The translations under genes were made by a program, and so were the position numbers. The notes under the pieces were generated by a model. That model searched no databases. It was given only the letters and a program-made list of their open reading frames with translations, and was not told where the DNA came from. This document shows positions 52,157 through 59,922 of a stretch of DNA of 64,000 bases, one piece after another. The stretch's first letter is position 1. Every line of letters starts with the position of its first letter. Source of the DNA: Ensifer sp. WSM1721 (lineage in GTDB: Bacteria > Pseudomonadota > Alphaproteobacteria > Rhizobiales > Rhizobiaceae); the NCBI RefSeq assembly GCF_000513895.2, contig NZ_CP165782.1, positions 2,108,001 to 2,172,000 of the forward strand, read 5' to 3'.

Positions 52157-52483
52157 TCACTTCGGCGGAAGCGACAGCGCATAGCTGAGCGCCGCCTCAA
52201 TGAGGCTCCTGCGCAAGGCGTCGTCGCCATAGGCCCCCGCGCCGGCGCGTACCCAGCCATGCATTTGGCGCTCGCCCATCACCATCTGGACGACGCCTGG
52301 CAGCGCCAGCGCCCAGCCGTCATTGCCCTTGCCCAGCCTCACCAGCATACCGTCCTCGCGCGCGCCGCATAGGAGATTGCCGTTGACGAGAAAGGCCAGG
52401 CCGCCGAACATCGGCTTCTCGGAAAGCCCCGGCTGATCGCCGAGTTCCTGCCTGACCAATTCCTCAAGCCCCTTATCGCGCAT
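52157..52483 (-). CDS. TfoX N-terminal domain protein
   Basis: A 108-residue protein matching the TfoX N-terminal (Sxy) domain: EELVRQELGDQPGLSEKPMFGGLAFLVNGNLLCGARED. The domain is found in the competence regulator TfoX/Sxy, but stand-alone short versions are common in alphaproteobacteria and have no known function; no competence gene is nearby. It stands between the SDR and the CdhR-type regulator and appears unrelated to them. Confidence 0.82.
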   Translation of the reverse strand: MRDKGLEELVRQELGDQPGLSEKPMFGGLAFLVNGNLLCGAREDGMLVRLGKGNDGWALALPGVVQMVMGERQMHGWVRAGAGAYGDDALRRSLIEAALSYALSLPPK

Positions 52484-52602
52484 CGATTTTCCTCGCTTTT
52501 TCCAAGGCTCGCAGCTGGATCATTTTCCGAAAGAGCCGAGTATGAATTGCTGATTCGATTCGGTGTATCGGCCCAGCTGAACCGTCCTCTGAAATTTTTG
52601 AT

Positions 52603-53574
52603 TCAACTCTTGAGCTTCAGACGCCGGCGCGTCTCGCTGGGGCTTTCGCGATAGTGGGCGCGGTAGCTTCGCGAAAACGACGACGACGAATTGAACCCGG
52701 AGATCGCTGCGATGTCGGCGAACTCCATCCGCGTCTCGATCACTTTGCGGCGCGCCGCATTGAGCCTGAGTGCGAGATAGTGCTCATGCGGCGCGACTCC
52801 CATCGCCTCCTTGAAGAGGTCTTGCAGATGCCGGGCGCTGACACCCACCCGGCGCGCAAGGCGCTGAAGCGTAAGCGGCGCCTCGACCGTTTCCTCCATG
52901 AGCTTGACGGCCGCGCCGACGCGCGTGTCGAGAATGCGCATATTGCCGATCGCCGGCATCTGCAGGAGGTCGCCACGCGTGCGCTCCTGCTCATAGATGA
53001 AGAGCCGCGACACTTCGAGGGCCAGCGAATAGCCATGCGCTCGACGGATCAGCTCCAGCATCAGGTCAAGCGTCGGCAGCGAGCCACCGGTGGTGATGCG
53101 CTTGCCGTCGATGACGAAACGCTCACGTACCATGGTCACCTGCGGATAGGCGGCGGCGAAATCCTCGAAATCCTCCCAGTGGGTGGTGGCGGAAAAATTG
53201 TCGAGCAGGCTCGTCTCGGCAAGCAGCCAGGAACCCGATTCGATTCCCGCCATTACCTCCCGATATCGAGCCGTCTGCGAGAGCAGCATCTTGAGCTGCG
53301 ACGTGGCGCTGCGCTGCCAATTGTAGCTTGACAGCACGAAAAGCGGCGACGTTTCGCGCTGTGGCCGGAACGGCCCGGCGACCGGGATGGGGATGCCGCT
53401 CTTCGTCTCGATCGCCTCGCCGTTCGGGCTGAACATCGTCCAGCTATAGAGCGTGCGCCCGGCGATGCGATTTGCGGCGCGCAGCGGCTCGACGACCGAG
53501 GCGACGAGGATGAGATTGGTCTCCGGCAGGACGAGCAGATCGACATGCTGCGCCTGCGAAACGGCGGCTTCCAC
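52603..53574 (-). CDS. cdhR: CdhR-type AraC regulator with DJ-1/GATase1-like domain
   Basis: A 323-residue activator: a DJ-1/PfpI-like N-terminal domain (HVDLLVLPETNLILVASVVEPLRAANRIAG; the GIESGSWLLAETSLLD elbow has Ser, not Cys, at the nucleophile position, as is usual for regulators) and a C-terminal AraC domain (LTLQRLARRVGVSARHLQDLFKEAMG, MEFADIAAISGFNSSSSFSRSYRAHY). The architecture and its place divergent from the dehydrocarnitine cleavage gene match CdhR of Pseudomonas, which induces carnitine genes. The start is probably GTG at 53574 with GAGGAA upstream; a reading from 53745 overlaps the divergent promoter. Confidence 0.86.
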   Translation of the reverse strand: MEAAVSQAQHVDLLVLPETNLILVASVVEPLRAANRIAGRTLYSWTMFSPNGEAIETKSGIPIPVAGPFRPQRETSPLFVLSSYNWQRSATSQLKMLLSQTARYREVMAGIESGSWLLAETSLLDNFSATTHWEDFEDFAAAYPQVTMVRERFVIDGKRITTGGSLPTLDLMLELIRRAHGYSLALEVSRLFIYEQERTRGDLLQMPAIGNMRILDTRVGAAVKLMEETVEAPLTLQRLARRVGVSARHLQDLFKEAMGVAPHEHYLALRLNAARRKVIETRMEFADIAAISGFNSSSSFSRSYRAHYRESPSETRRRLKLKS

Positions 53575-53627
53575 GGTGTAACTTCCTCCTCCTTTTGCCG
53601 ACAATGTATAGAATGGCTCCGAACTTG

Positions 53628-53647
53628 GAAAGCAAGCTGGCGCTTTC
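53628..53647. promoter_or_regulatory. GAAAGC/GCTTTC dyad, candidate CdhR site
   Basis: GAAAGC and its exact complement GCTTTC are separated by eight bases in the 109-base divergent region between the CdhR-type regulator and the cleavage-enzyme gene, 37 bases before the latter's start codon. Confidence 0.45.
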
Positions 53648-53683
53648 TGGCTCGTAATAGGCTCAACAAAAAGGGAGACAGCC

Positions 53684-54586
53684 ATGCCGCTCAGCATGAA
53701 CCGCGAGGTGTTCGTCACCTGTGCCGTCACCGGCGCCGGCGACACCGTTTCGAAATCCCCTCACGTGCCGGTCACGCCGAAACAGATTGCCGAAGCGGCG
53801 ATCGAAGCTGCCAAGGCGGGCGCCGCGATCGTCCACTGTCACGTCCGCGATCCCGACACCGGCGCACCGGCGCGGCGCCGCGATCTCTATAAGGAAGTGA
53901 CCGACCGCATCCGCTCCGCCGATATCGACGTGGTCCTCAATCTGACCGCCGGCATGGGCGGCGACCTCGTCTTCGGCAATGTCGAGAGCCCCTTCCCGGT
54001 CAACGAAAAAGGAACGGACATGGCCGGCGCCACCGAGCGCGTCGCCCACGTGGCCGAATGCCTGCCGGAAATCTGCACGCTCGACTGCGGCACGATGAAC
54101 TTCTCGCTCGGCGACTACGTGATGACCAATACGCCGTCGATGCTGCGCGAGATGGCGCGCCAGATGACCGCCCTCGGCGTCCGCCCGGAGATCGAGGCAT
54201 TCGACACCGGACACCTGTGGTTTGCCAAACAACTCGTCGAGGAAGGCCTGATCGAAGACCCGGTCCTGATCCAGCTCTGCATGGGCATTCCGTGGGGCGC
54301 GCCGGACGACCTCAACACCTTCATGGCGATGGTCAACAACGTGCCCTCGAACTGGACCTTCTCGGCCTTCTCGATCGGCCGCAATGCCATGGCCTATCCG
54401 GCCGCTGCAATCCTTGCCGGCGGCAACGTCCGCGTCGGCCTTGAAGACAACCTCTATGTCGGCAAGGGCCAGCTCGCGACCAATCCCCAACTCGTCGAAA
54501 AGGCGGTTGCCGTCGTTGAGAACATGGGCGCGAAGATCATCGGGCCGGAAGAGGTCCGGAAGAAGCTGAAGCTGACGAAGCGGTGA
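53684..54586 (+). CDS. cdhC: 3-dehydrocarnitine cleavage enzyme (BKACE, DUF849)
   Basis: A 300-residue TIM-barrel enzyme of the beta-keto acid cleavage family. The metal-binding HCH (residues 51-53, AAIVHCHVRDPDTG) and the later FDTGHLWFAKQLVEEGLI and GIPWGAPDD segments are typical. With acetyl-CoA it converts 3-dehydrocarnitine to betainyl-CoA plus acetoacetate. The neighbours (carnitine dehydrogenase and thioesterase directly downstream, CdhR divergent) make this substrate much more likely than other beta-keto acids. GGGAGACAG precedes the ATG. Confidence 0.9.
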   Translation: MPLSMNREVFVTCAVTGAGDTVSKSPHVPVTPKQIAEAAIEAAKAGAAIVHCHVRDPDTGAPARRRDLYKEVTDRIRSADIDVVLNLTAGMGGDLVFGNVESPFPVNEKGTDMAGATERVAHVAECLPEICTLDCGTMNFSLGDYVMTNTPSMLREMARQMTALGVRPEIEAFDTGHLWFAKQLVEEGLIEDPVLIQLCMGIPWGAPDDLNTFMAMVNNVPSNWTFSAFSIGRNAMAYPAAAILAGGNVRVGLEDNLYVGKGQLATNPQLVEKAVAVVENMGAKIIGPEEVRKKLKLTKR

Positions 54587-54595
54587 AGGCCTGTC

Positions 54596-54800
54596 CCCGA
54601 CCCTCCCACAAGGGGAGGGTTTAACCTGCCGCGCCGGCGAAAACTGGAGGAAGCGCCGGCATGCCTAGTTAAGTCTCTCGGATAACGAGAACCGCGCGGC
54701 AGGTGGTTAGGGAAAGAGGGACTGAACAGGATGGGCGCACCCAGCCCTCCTCCTTGTGGGGAGGGTGGCCCACAGGGCCGGGAGGGGTTCCGACGCAACA
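54596..54800. repeat. Composite RIME-like element between cdhC and the dehydrogenase gene
   Basis: Outer arms CCCTCCCACAAGGGG (from about 54601) and CTTGTGGGGAGGG (near 54755) are inverted; inner arms CCTGCCGCGC (54625-54634) and GCGCGGCAGG (54694-54703) pair perfectly; a third dyad GCCGGCG/CGCCGGC is nested inside. The element fills the 230-base gap and its RNA should form a long structured stem. Confidence 0.65.
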
Positions 54801-54816
54801 GTTGATTGGAGAGGGA

Positions 54817-56307
54817 ATGAGCACCATCACCAAGGCCGCCTGCATCGGCGGCGGCGTCATCGGCGGGGCCTGGGCGGCGCGCTTCGCGCTCGCCGGCATA
54901 GACGTCAACATCTTCGATCCGCATCCGGAAGCCGAGCGGATCATCGGCGAGGTCATGGCCAATGCGGAACGCGCCTATGGCATGCTGACCATGGCGCCGC
55001 TGCCGCAGCGCGGCAAATTCACCTTTTGCAAGAGCATCGAAGAAGCCGTCCACAACGTTGACTGGATTCAGGAAAGCGTGCCCGAACGGCTGCCGCTGAA
55101 GCGCGGTGTGATCACCGAGATCGACGCCGCTGCCCGCCCCGACGCGCTCATCGGCTCGTCGACCTCGGGCCTCCTGCCCTCCGACTTGCAGGCTGAGATG
55201 AAGCATCCCGAACGCATGTTCGTGGCGCATCCCTACAATCCGGTCTACCTGCTGCCGCTGGTCGAGCTCGTCGGCGGCAAGAAGACCGCGCCGGAGACGA
55301 TCAAGCGCGCCGAGGAAGCAGTTGCCGAGATCGGCATGAAGGGCGTCGTCATCGCCAAGGAGATCGAGGCTTTCGTTGGCGATCGCCTGCTCGAGGCGCT
55401 CTGGCGCGAGGCGCTCTGGCTGATTAAGGACGAAATCTGCGATACCGAGACGCTCGACAATGTCATGCGCTATTCGTTCGGCATGCGCTGGGCGCAGATG
55501 GGCCTCTTCGAGACCTATCGCATCGCCGGTGGCGAAGCCGGCATGCGCCACTTCCTTGCCCAGTTCGGCCCCTGCCTCAAATGGCCCTGGACGAAGTTCA
55601 CCGACGTTGTCGACCTCGACGATGCGCTCGTCGAGAAGATCGGCGCGCAATCGGACGCCCAGGCCGCCGGCCGCTCCATCCGCGAACTCGAACGCATCCG
55701 CGACGAGAACCTCGTCGGCATCATGCATGCGCTGAAGGCCAGCAATGGCGGTGAAGGCTGGGGCGCCGGCAAGCTGCTCGCCGATTTCGAGAAACGCCTC
55801 TGGGCGAAGGGCGGCAACCAGTCGAAGAGCTACAACGCTTCTGGGCCGCTGCGTCTCGTCGAGACAAAGGTCAATGCCGCCTGGGTCGACTATAACGGTC
55901 ACATGACCGAGCACCGCTACCTGCAACTCTTCGGCGACACGTCAGACGCGTTGCTCAGACTGATCGGCGTCGACTTCGCCTATGTCGAGGCTGGCCACAG
56001 CTGCTACACCGTCGAGACGCATATCCGCCATCTCGGCGAGGCCAAGCTCGGCCAGGCGCTCTACACGACGCTGCAAGTTCTCGCCTCTGACGAGAAGCGC
56101 ATCCACTTCTTCACGCGAATCCACGATGCTGCCTCCGGCGACGTCATCGCTACTGCCGAGCAGATGATGCTGCACGTCGATGCCGATGCCGGCAAGTCCG
56201 TGCCCGCGCCGGCGGAGGTGCTGGCGAAGCTGAGGCCGATCGCGGAAGGACACGCGAAGCTCACAGTGCCGGAGGGTGCGGGGCGGCATGTGGGGCAGAA
56301 ACGGTGA
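54817..56307 (+). CDS. cdhA: Carnitine 3-dehydrogenase fused to betainyl-CoA thioesterase
   Basis: A 496-residue fusion. Residues 1-320 are a 3-hydroxyacyl-CoA dehydrogenase-like NAD enzyme (IGGGVIGGAWAARFALAG, PYNPVYLLPLVELVGG, FVGDRLLEALWREAL), oxidising L-carnitine to 3-dehydrocarnitine. Residues about 345-496 are a hot-dog thioesterase (VDYNGHMTEHRYLQLFGD), suited to hydrolysing betainyl-CoA to glycine betaine. In Pseudomonas these are the separate proteins CdhA and CdhB, with the cleavage enzyme CdhC acting between them; here the first and third steps are on one chain. GGAGAGGGA precedes the ATG at 54817. A frame back to 54703 lies in repeat DNA and is rejected. Confidence 0.9.
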   Translation: MSTITKAACIGGGVIGGAWAARFALAGIDVNIFDPHPEAERIIGEVMANAERAYGMLTMAPLPQRGKFTFCKSIEEAVHNVDWIQESVPERLPLKRGVITEIDAAARPDALIGSSTSGLLPSDLQAEMKHPERMFVAHPYNPVYLLPLVELVGGKKTAPETIKRAEEAVAEIGMKGVVIAKEIEAFVGDRLLEALWREALWLIKDEICDTETLDNVMRYSFGMRWAQMGLFETYRIAGGEAGMRHFLAQFGPCLKWPWTKFTDVVDLDDALVEKIGAQSDAQAAGRSIRELERIRDENLVGIMHALKASNGGEGWGAGKLLADFEKRLWAKGGNQSKSYNASGPLRLVETKVNAAWVDYNGHMTEHRYLQLFGDTSDALLRLIGVDFAYVEAGHSCYTVETHIRHLGEAKLGQALYTTLQVLASDEKRIHFFTRIHDAASGDVIATAEQMMLHVDADAGKSVPAPAEVLAKLRPIAEGHAKLTVPEGAGRHVGQKR

Positions 56308-56419
56308 AGGTGATCGCAGCGGGGCGACACCCCTCATCCCGCTGCCGCGACCCTCTGCGGATCGTTGAGGAGCGACCCGCAAGGCGAATGCAGGCCGACA
56401 AGAATGACGAGGGAGAACA

Positions 56420-57580
56420 ATGAATTTCGCACTGACCGAAGAACAGCAGATGATCGTCGACACGGTCCGCAGCTTTGTCGAGACCGAGATCTATCCGCAC
56501 GAGAACGTGGTGGAGCGCACCGGCATCGTGCCGCGCGAGCTGGGCCTCGAGATCGCCCGCAAATGCAAGGAACTCGGCTTCTTCGCCTGCAACTTTCCGG
56601 AGGAGGTTGGCGGCGCGGGGCTCGATCACCTGACCTTCACGCTGGTCGAGCGCGAACTCGGCCGCGGCTCCATGGGCCTGACCGTCTTCTTCGGCCGCCC
56701 CTCCGGCATCCTGATGGCCTGCAATGAGGAGCAGCGCGAGCGCTACCTTTTACCGGCGGTCCGCGGCGACAAGTTCGATGCACTCGCCATGACCGAACCG
56801 GACGCCGGCTCCGACGTCCGCGGCATGAAATGCTTCGCGAGGCAGGACGGCGACGACTGGATCGTCAACGGCACGAAGCACTTCATCAGCCACGCCGATA
56901 TCGCCGATTTCGTTATCGTCTTCATCGCCACCGGCGAGGAGCAGACGCCGCGCGGACCGAAGAAGAAGATCACCTGCTTCCTCGTCGACCGCGGCACGCC
57001 CGGCTTCGAAATCCGCGAGGGCTATAATTCCGTCTCGCATCGCGGCTACAACAATTGCATTCTCACCTTCGACGATTGTCGGCTGCCCTCCTCGCAGATC
57101 CTTGGCGACCTTCACAGAGGCTTCGATCTTGCAAATGACTGGCTCTACGCAACACGGCTGACGGTCGCCGCTACCTCCGTCGGCCGCGCCCGCCGCGCCT
57201 TCGATTATGCCCTCTCCTATGCGGCCGAGCGCAAGCAGTTCGGCAAGCCGATCGGCGCCAATCAGGGCGTCTCCTTCAAGCTTGCCGACATGATCACCGA
57301 GATCGACGCCGCCGACCTGCTGACGCTGTCGGCCGCCTGGCGACTCGACCAGGGCCTGCCGTCGAACCGCGAGATCGCTTCCGCCAAGGTCTTTGCCACG
57401 GAAATGCTTGCCCGCGTTACCGACGAGGCGATCCAGATCTATGGCGGCATGGGGCTGATGGACGACTTGCCGCTCGCCCGTTTCTGGCGCGACGCCCGCG
57501 TCGAGCGCATCTGGGACGGCACCTCCGAGATCCAGCGGCACATCATCAGCCGCGATCTGCTTCGGCCGCTGGGGGCTTGA
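56420..57580 (+). CDS. Acyl-CoA dehydrogenase, candidate gamma-butyrobetainyl-CoA dehydrogenase
   Basis: A 386-residue FAD acyl-CoA dehydrogenase with all three domains. ALAMTEPDAGSDVRGM contacts flavin and substrate, ERKQFGKPIGANQGVSFKLADM is the C-domain helix, and IQIYGGMGLMDDLP and WDGTSEIQRHIISRDLL end the protein. The position of the catalytic base of medium-chain enzymes (Glu in YEGT) is Asp 366 here. Beside a CoA ligase and a CaiD-like hydratase in a carnitine locus it probably oxidises gamma-butyrobetainyl-CoA to crotonobetainyl-CoA. Electrons would go to ETF, which is encoded elsewhere. GAGGGAGAAC precedes the ATG. Confidence 0.87.
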   Translation: MNFALTEEQQMIVDTVRSFVETEIYPHENVVERTGIVPRELGLEIARKCKELGFFACNFPEEVGGAGLDHLTFTLVERELGRGSMGLTVFFGRPSGILMACNEEQRERYLLPAVRGDKFDALAMTEPDAGSDVRGMKCFARQDGDDWIVNGTKHFISHADIADFVIVFIATGEEQTPRGPKKKITCFLVDRGTPGFEIREGYNSVSHRGYNNCILTFDDCRLPSSQILGDLHRGFDLANDWLYATRLTVAATSVGRARRAFDYALSYAAERKQFGKPIGANQGVSFKLADMITEIDAADLLTLSAAWRLDQGLPSNREIASAKVFATEMLARVTDEAIQIYGGMGLMDDLPLARFWRDARVERIWDGTSEIQRHIISRDLLRPLGA

Positions 57581-57605
57581 ACGATGGGCGAGCTTCCGCA
57601 AATTA

Positions 57606-57812
57606 CCCCCCTCTGCCCTGCCGGGCATCTCCCCCACAAGGGGGGAGATCGGCAAGACGCAGCCGCCCAGTTTCCTTCTCAGAGAACCGTCTCGACCGCC
57701 CGCCGTACATCGAGAATATTCCAGCGCTCCTCGGCGGTCGCTGACGGGCAAGGACAGCGCCCCGACCAATCTCCCCCCTTGTGGGGGAGATGCCCGGCAG
57801 GGCAGAGGGGGG
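57606..57812. repeat. 44-bp perfect inverted repeat
   Basis: The 44 bases at 57606-57649 are the exact reverse complement of 57769-57812; 119 bases lie between. Each arm contains its own short dyads (CTCCCCC/GGGGGAG around CACAAG, and GCCCTGCC/GGGC). The arms resemble RIME-type palindromes, here as two opposed copies between the acyl-CoA dehydrogenase and CoA ligase genes. The central region shows no gene. Confidence 0.85.
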
Positions 57813-57858
57813 TGCGCTGCGGAGGGCGTCTCCCCGGCGCACTCAACGGGGGCGTGGC

Positions 57859-59922
57859 ATGACCCCCACTCCCCGCTCCCTCGACCGTCTGATCCGCCCC
57901 CGCTCGCTCGCCGTCTTCGGCGGCAAGGAGGCGCGGCGCATCATCGAGCAATGCGACAAGATGGGTTTTGTCGGCCAAATCTGGCCGGTCCACCCCCGCG
58001 AAGAGGAAATCCTCGGCCGCCGCTGCTATCGCTCGGTCGCAGACCTGCCTGAAGCTCCGGATGCCTCCTTCGTCGGCGTCAACCGTGCGCTGACGATCGA
58101 AATCATCCGCGATCTCGCCACCCGCGGCGCCGGCGGTGCCGTCTGTTACGCTTCGGGCTTCCGCGAGGCGGCAAGCGAGCTTGCCGACGGCAGCGACCTG
58201 CAGGAGGCACTTATCGCCGCTGCGGGCGACATGCCGATCGTCGGCCCCAATTGCTACGGCTTCATCAACATGCTGGACGGCGCGCTCCTCTGGCCGGACC
58301 AGCACGGCATGCTCCGCGTCGAACGCGGCGTCGCCGTGCTCACGCAATCCTCCAACATCGCCTGCAACATCTCCATGCAAAAGCGTGGGCTGCCGCTGGC
58401 CTATATCATGACCGCCGGCAACCAGGCGCAGACCGGACTTTCCGATATCGCTTGCGCGGTGCTCGAGGACCCGCGCGTCACCGCCGTCGGCCTTCACATC
58501 GAAGGCTTTGACAGCATCGAGGCATTGGAGCGGCTCGCAACCCGCGCGCGCGAATTGCGCAAACCAGTCGTGACGCTGAAGGTCGGCAAGTCGGAGGCCG
58601 CACAAGCCGCAACCGTCTCCCACACCGCCTCTCTCGCCGGCAATGACCGCGTCTCCTCGGCACTGCTTGCCCGACTCGGCATCGGCCGCGTCGATACGCT
58701 GCCGGAGCTTCTCGAAACCTTGAAGCTTCTGCACCTTCACGGCCCACTTCCAAGCGCGGACATCTCATCGATGAGCTGTTCCGGCGGCGAGGCCTCGCTG
58801 ATGGCGGACGCCGGCGTCCGGCGCAGGGTCAACTTCCGAGCGCTCAGAAAGGAGCAGCGCCAACCGCTCCGCGAGAGCCTGGGCGAAATGGTGACGATCG
58901 CCAATCCGCTCGACTATCACACCTTCGTCTGGGGCAATCGCGAGAAGCAGACGGCTGCCTTCGCCGCGATGATGCGGGGCGGCTATGCCTTGAACCTGAT
59001 CGTGCTCGATTTCCCACGGCTCGACCGCTGCGATGCCGCCGACTGGGTGACGACCTGCGAGGCGGTGATCGACGCGGCGAACGCGACCGGCGCGGTTGCC
59101 GGTATCGTCGCAAGCCTTGGCGAGAACATGCCGGAGGAAACCGCGCTTTCCCTGATGGCAGCAGACGTGGCGCCCTTCTTCGGCATCGATGAGGCGCTCG
59201 CCGCCGCCGAGACCGCGGCGGCGATCGGTGCGGCCTGGGCAAGAGCGGCTGCGCCTCCCCTGCTTCAGGTCCGCCCGGATGCCGGAGACGCTGTCACGTT
59301 GACCGAGGCGGAAGCGAAGAGTGAGCTATCCGCCTCGGGCGTAGCCGTTCCCAACGGCATCACCGCCGCTACTGCTGAGCAAGCAGTTGATGCGGCCGAA
59401 ACCCTCGGTTTCCCGGTCGTGCTCAAGGGCCTGGGTGTCGCCCACAAGACCGAGGCCGGTGCGGTCAAGCTTAATCTCGCAAGTCGCGACGAGGTACTCG
59501 CCGCGGCCCAAGACATGGCCTCGGTCGCCTCCGGCTATCTCGTCGAAAAGATGATCGCCAAGCCAGTCGCCGAGCTGATCGTCGGAGCAATGCGCGATCC
59601 CGTCGCAGGCCCGGTGCTGACCATCGGCGCCGGCGGAATTCTCGTCGAGCTTATGGAAGACTCCGCAATACTGACGCTGCCGACGACCGAAGAGGCGATC
59701 GGCGAGGCAATCGCGGGCCTCAAGAGTCACAAACTACTGGATGGCTATCGCGGCGGCCCAAAGGGAGATGTCGCCGCCTTGATAAGGACTGTCGCTGCCG
59801 TGGCATCCTATGTCGTTGCAAACGCTTCCAAACTCGAAGAACTCGATATCAATCCTATAATGGTGTTGCCGGAGGGCCAGGGAGCCGTTGCCGCCGATGC
59901 CTTGATCCGCCGGAGGAAATGA
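57859..59922 (+). CDS. NDP-forming acyl-CoA synthetase (fused alpha-beta), candidate betaine CoA ligase
   Basis: A 687-residue acid-CoA ligase of the acetyl-CoA synthetase (ADP-forming)/succinyl-CoA ligase type: CoA-binding domain (RPRSLAVFGGKEARRIIEQ), ligase domains with the phospho-His candidate in SHTASLAGND (residue ~255), and a C-terminal ATP-grasp domain (GFPVVLKGLGVAHKTEAGAVKLNL). It would attach CoA to a carboxylate using ATP. With the dehydrogenase and hydratase on either side, gamma-butyrobetaine, crotonobetaine or carnitine are the likely substrates. It follows the 44-bp inverted repeat by 46 bases and overlaps the hydratase gene by four. Confidence 0.85.
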   Translation: MTPTPRSLDRLIRPRSLAVFGGKEARRIIEQCDKMGFVGQIWPVHPREEEILGRRCYRSVADLPEAPDASFVGVNRALTIEIIRDLATRGAGGAVCYASGFREAASELADGSDLQEALIAAAGDMPIVGPNCYGFINMLDGALLWPDQHGMLRVERGVAVLTQSSNIACNISMQKRGLPLAYIMTAGNQAQTGLSDIACAVLEDPRVTAVGLHIEGFDSIEALERLATRARELRKPVVTLKVGKSEAAQAATVSHTASLAGNDRVSSALLARLGIGRVDTLPELLETLKLLHLHGPLPSADISSMSCSGGEASLMADAGVRRRVNFRALRKEQRQPLRESLGEMVTIANPLDYHTFVWGNREKQTAAFAAMMRGGYALNLIVLDFPRLDRCDAADWVTTCEAVIDAANATGAVAGIVASLGENMPEETALSLMAADVAPFFGIDEALAAAETAAAIGAAWARAAAPPLLQVRPDAGDAVTLTEAEAKSELSASGVAVPNGITAATAEQAVDAAETLGFPVVLKGLGVAHKTEAGAVKLNLASRDEVLAAAQDMASVASGYLVEKMIAKPVAELIVGAMRDPVAGPVLTIGAGGILVELMEDSAILTLPTTEEAIGEAIAGLKSHKLLDGYRGGPKGDVAALIRTVAAVASYVVANASKLEELDINPIMVLPEGQGAVAADALIRRRK

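Noticed and set aside
54454..55926. Minus-strand open frame of 490 codons opposite the carnitine dehydrogenase gene
   Set aside because: It spans the intergenic repeat and the antisense of two convincing genes, and its translation shows no family signature.
57606..57812. Insertion sequence or transposon ends
   Set aside because: The 119 bases between the arms encode nothing, and no target-site duplication was evident. A pair of RIME-like palindromes explains it better.
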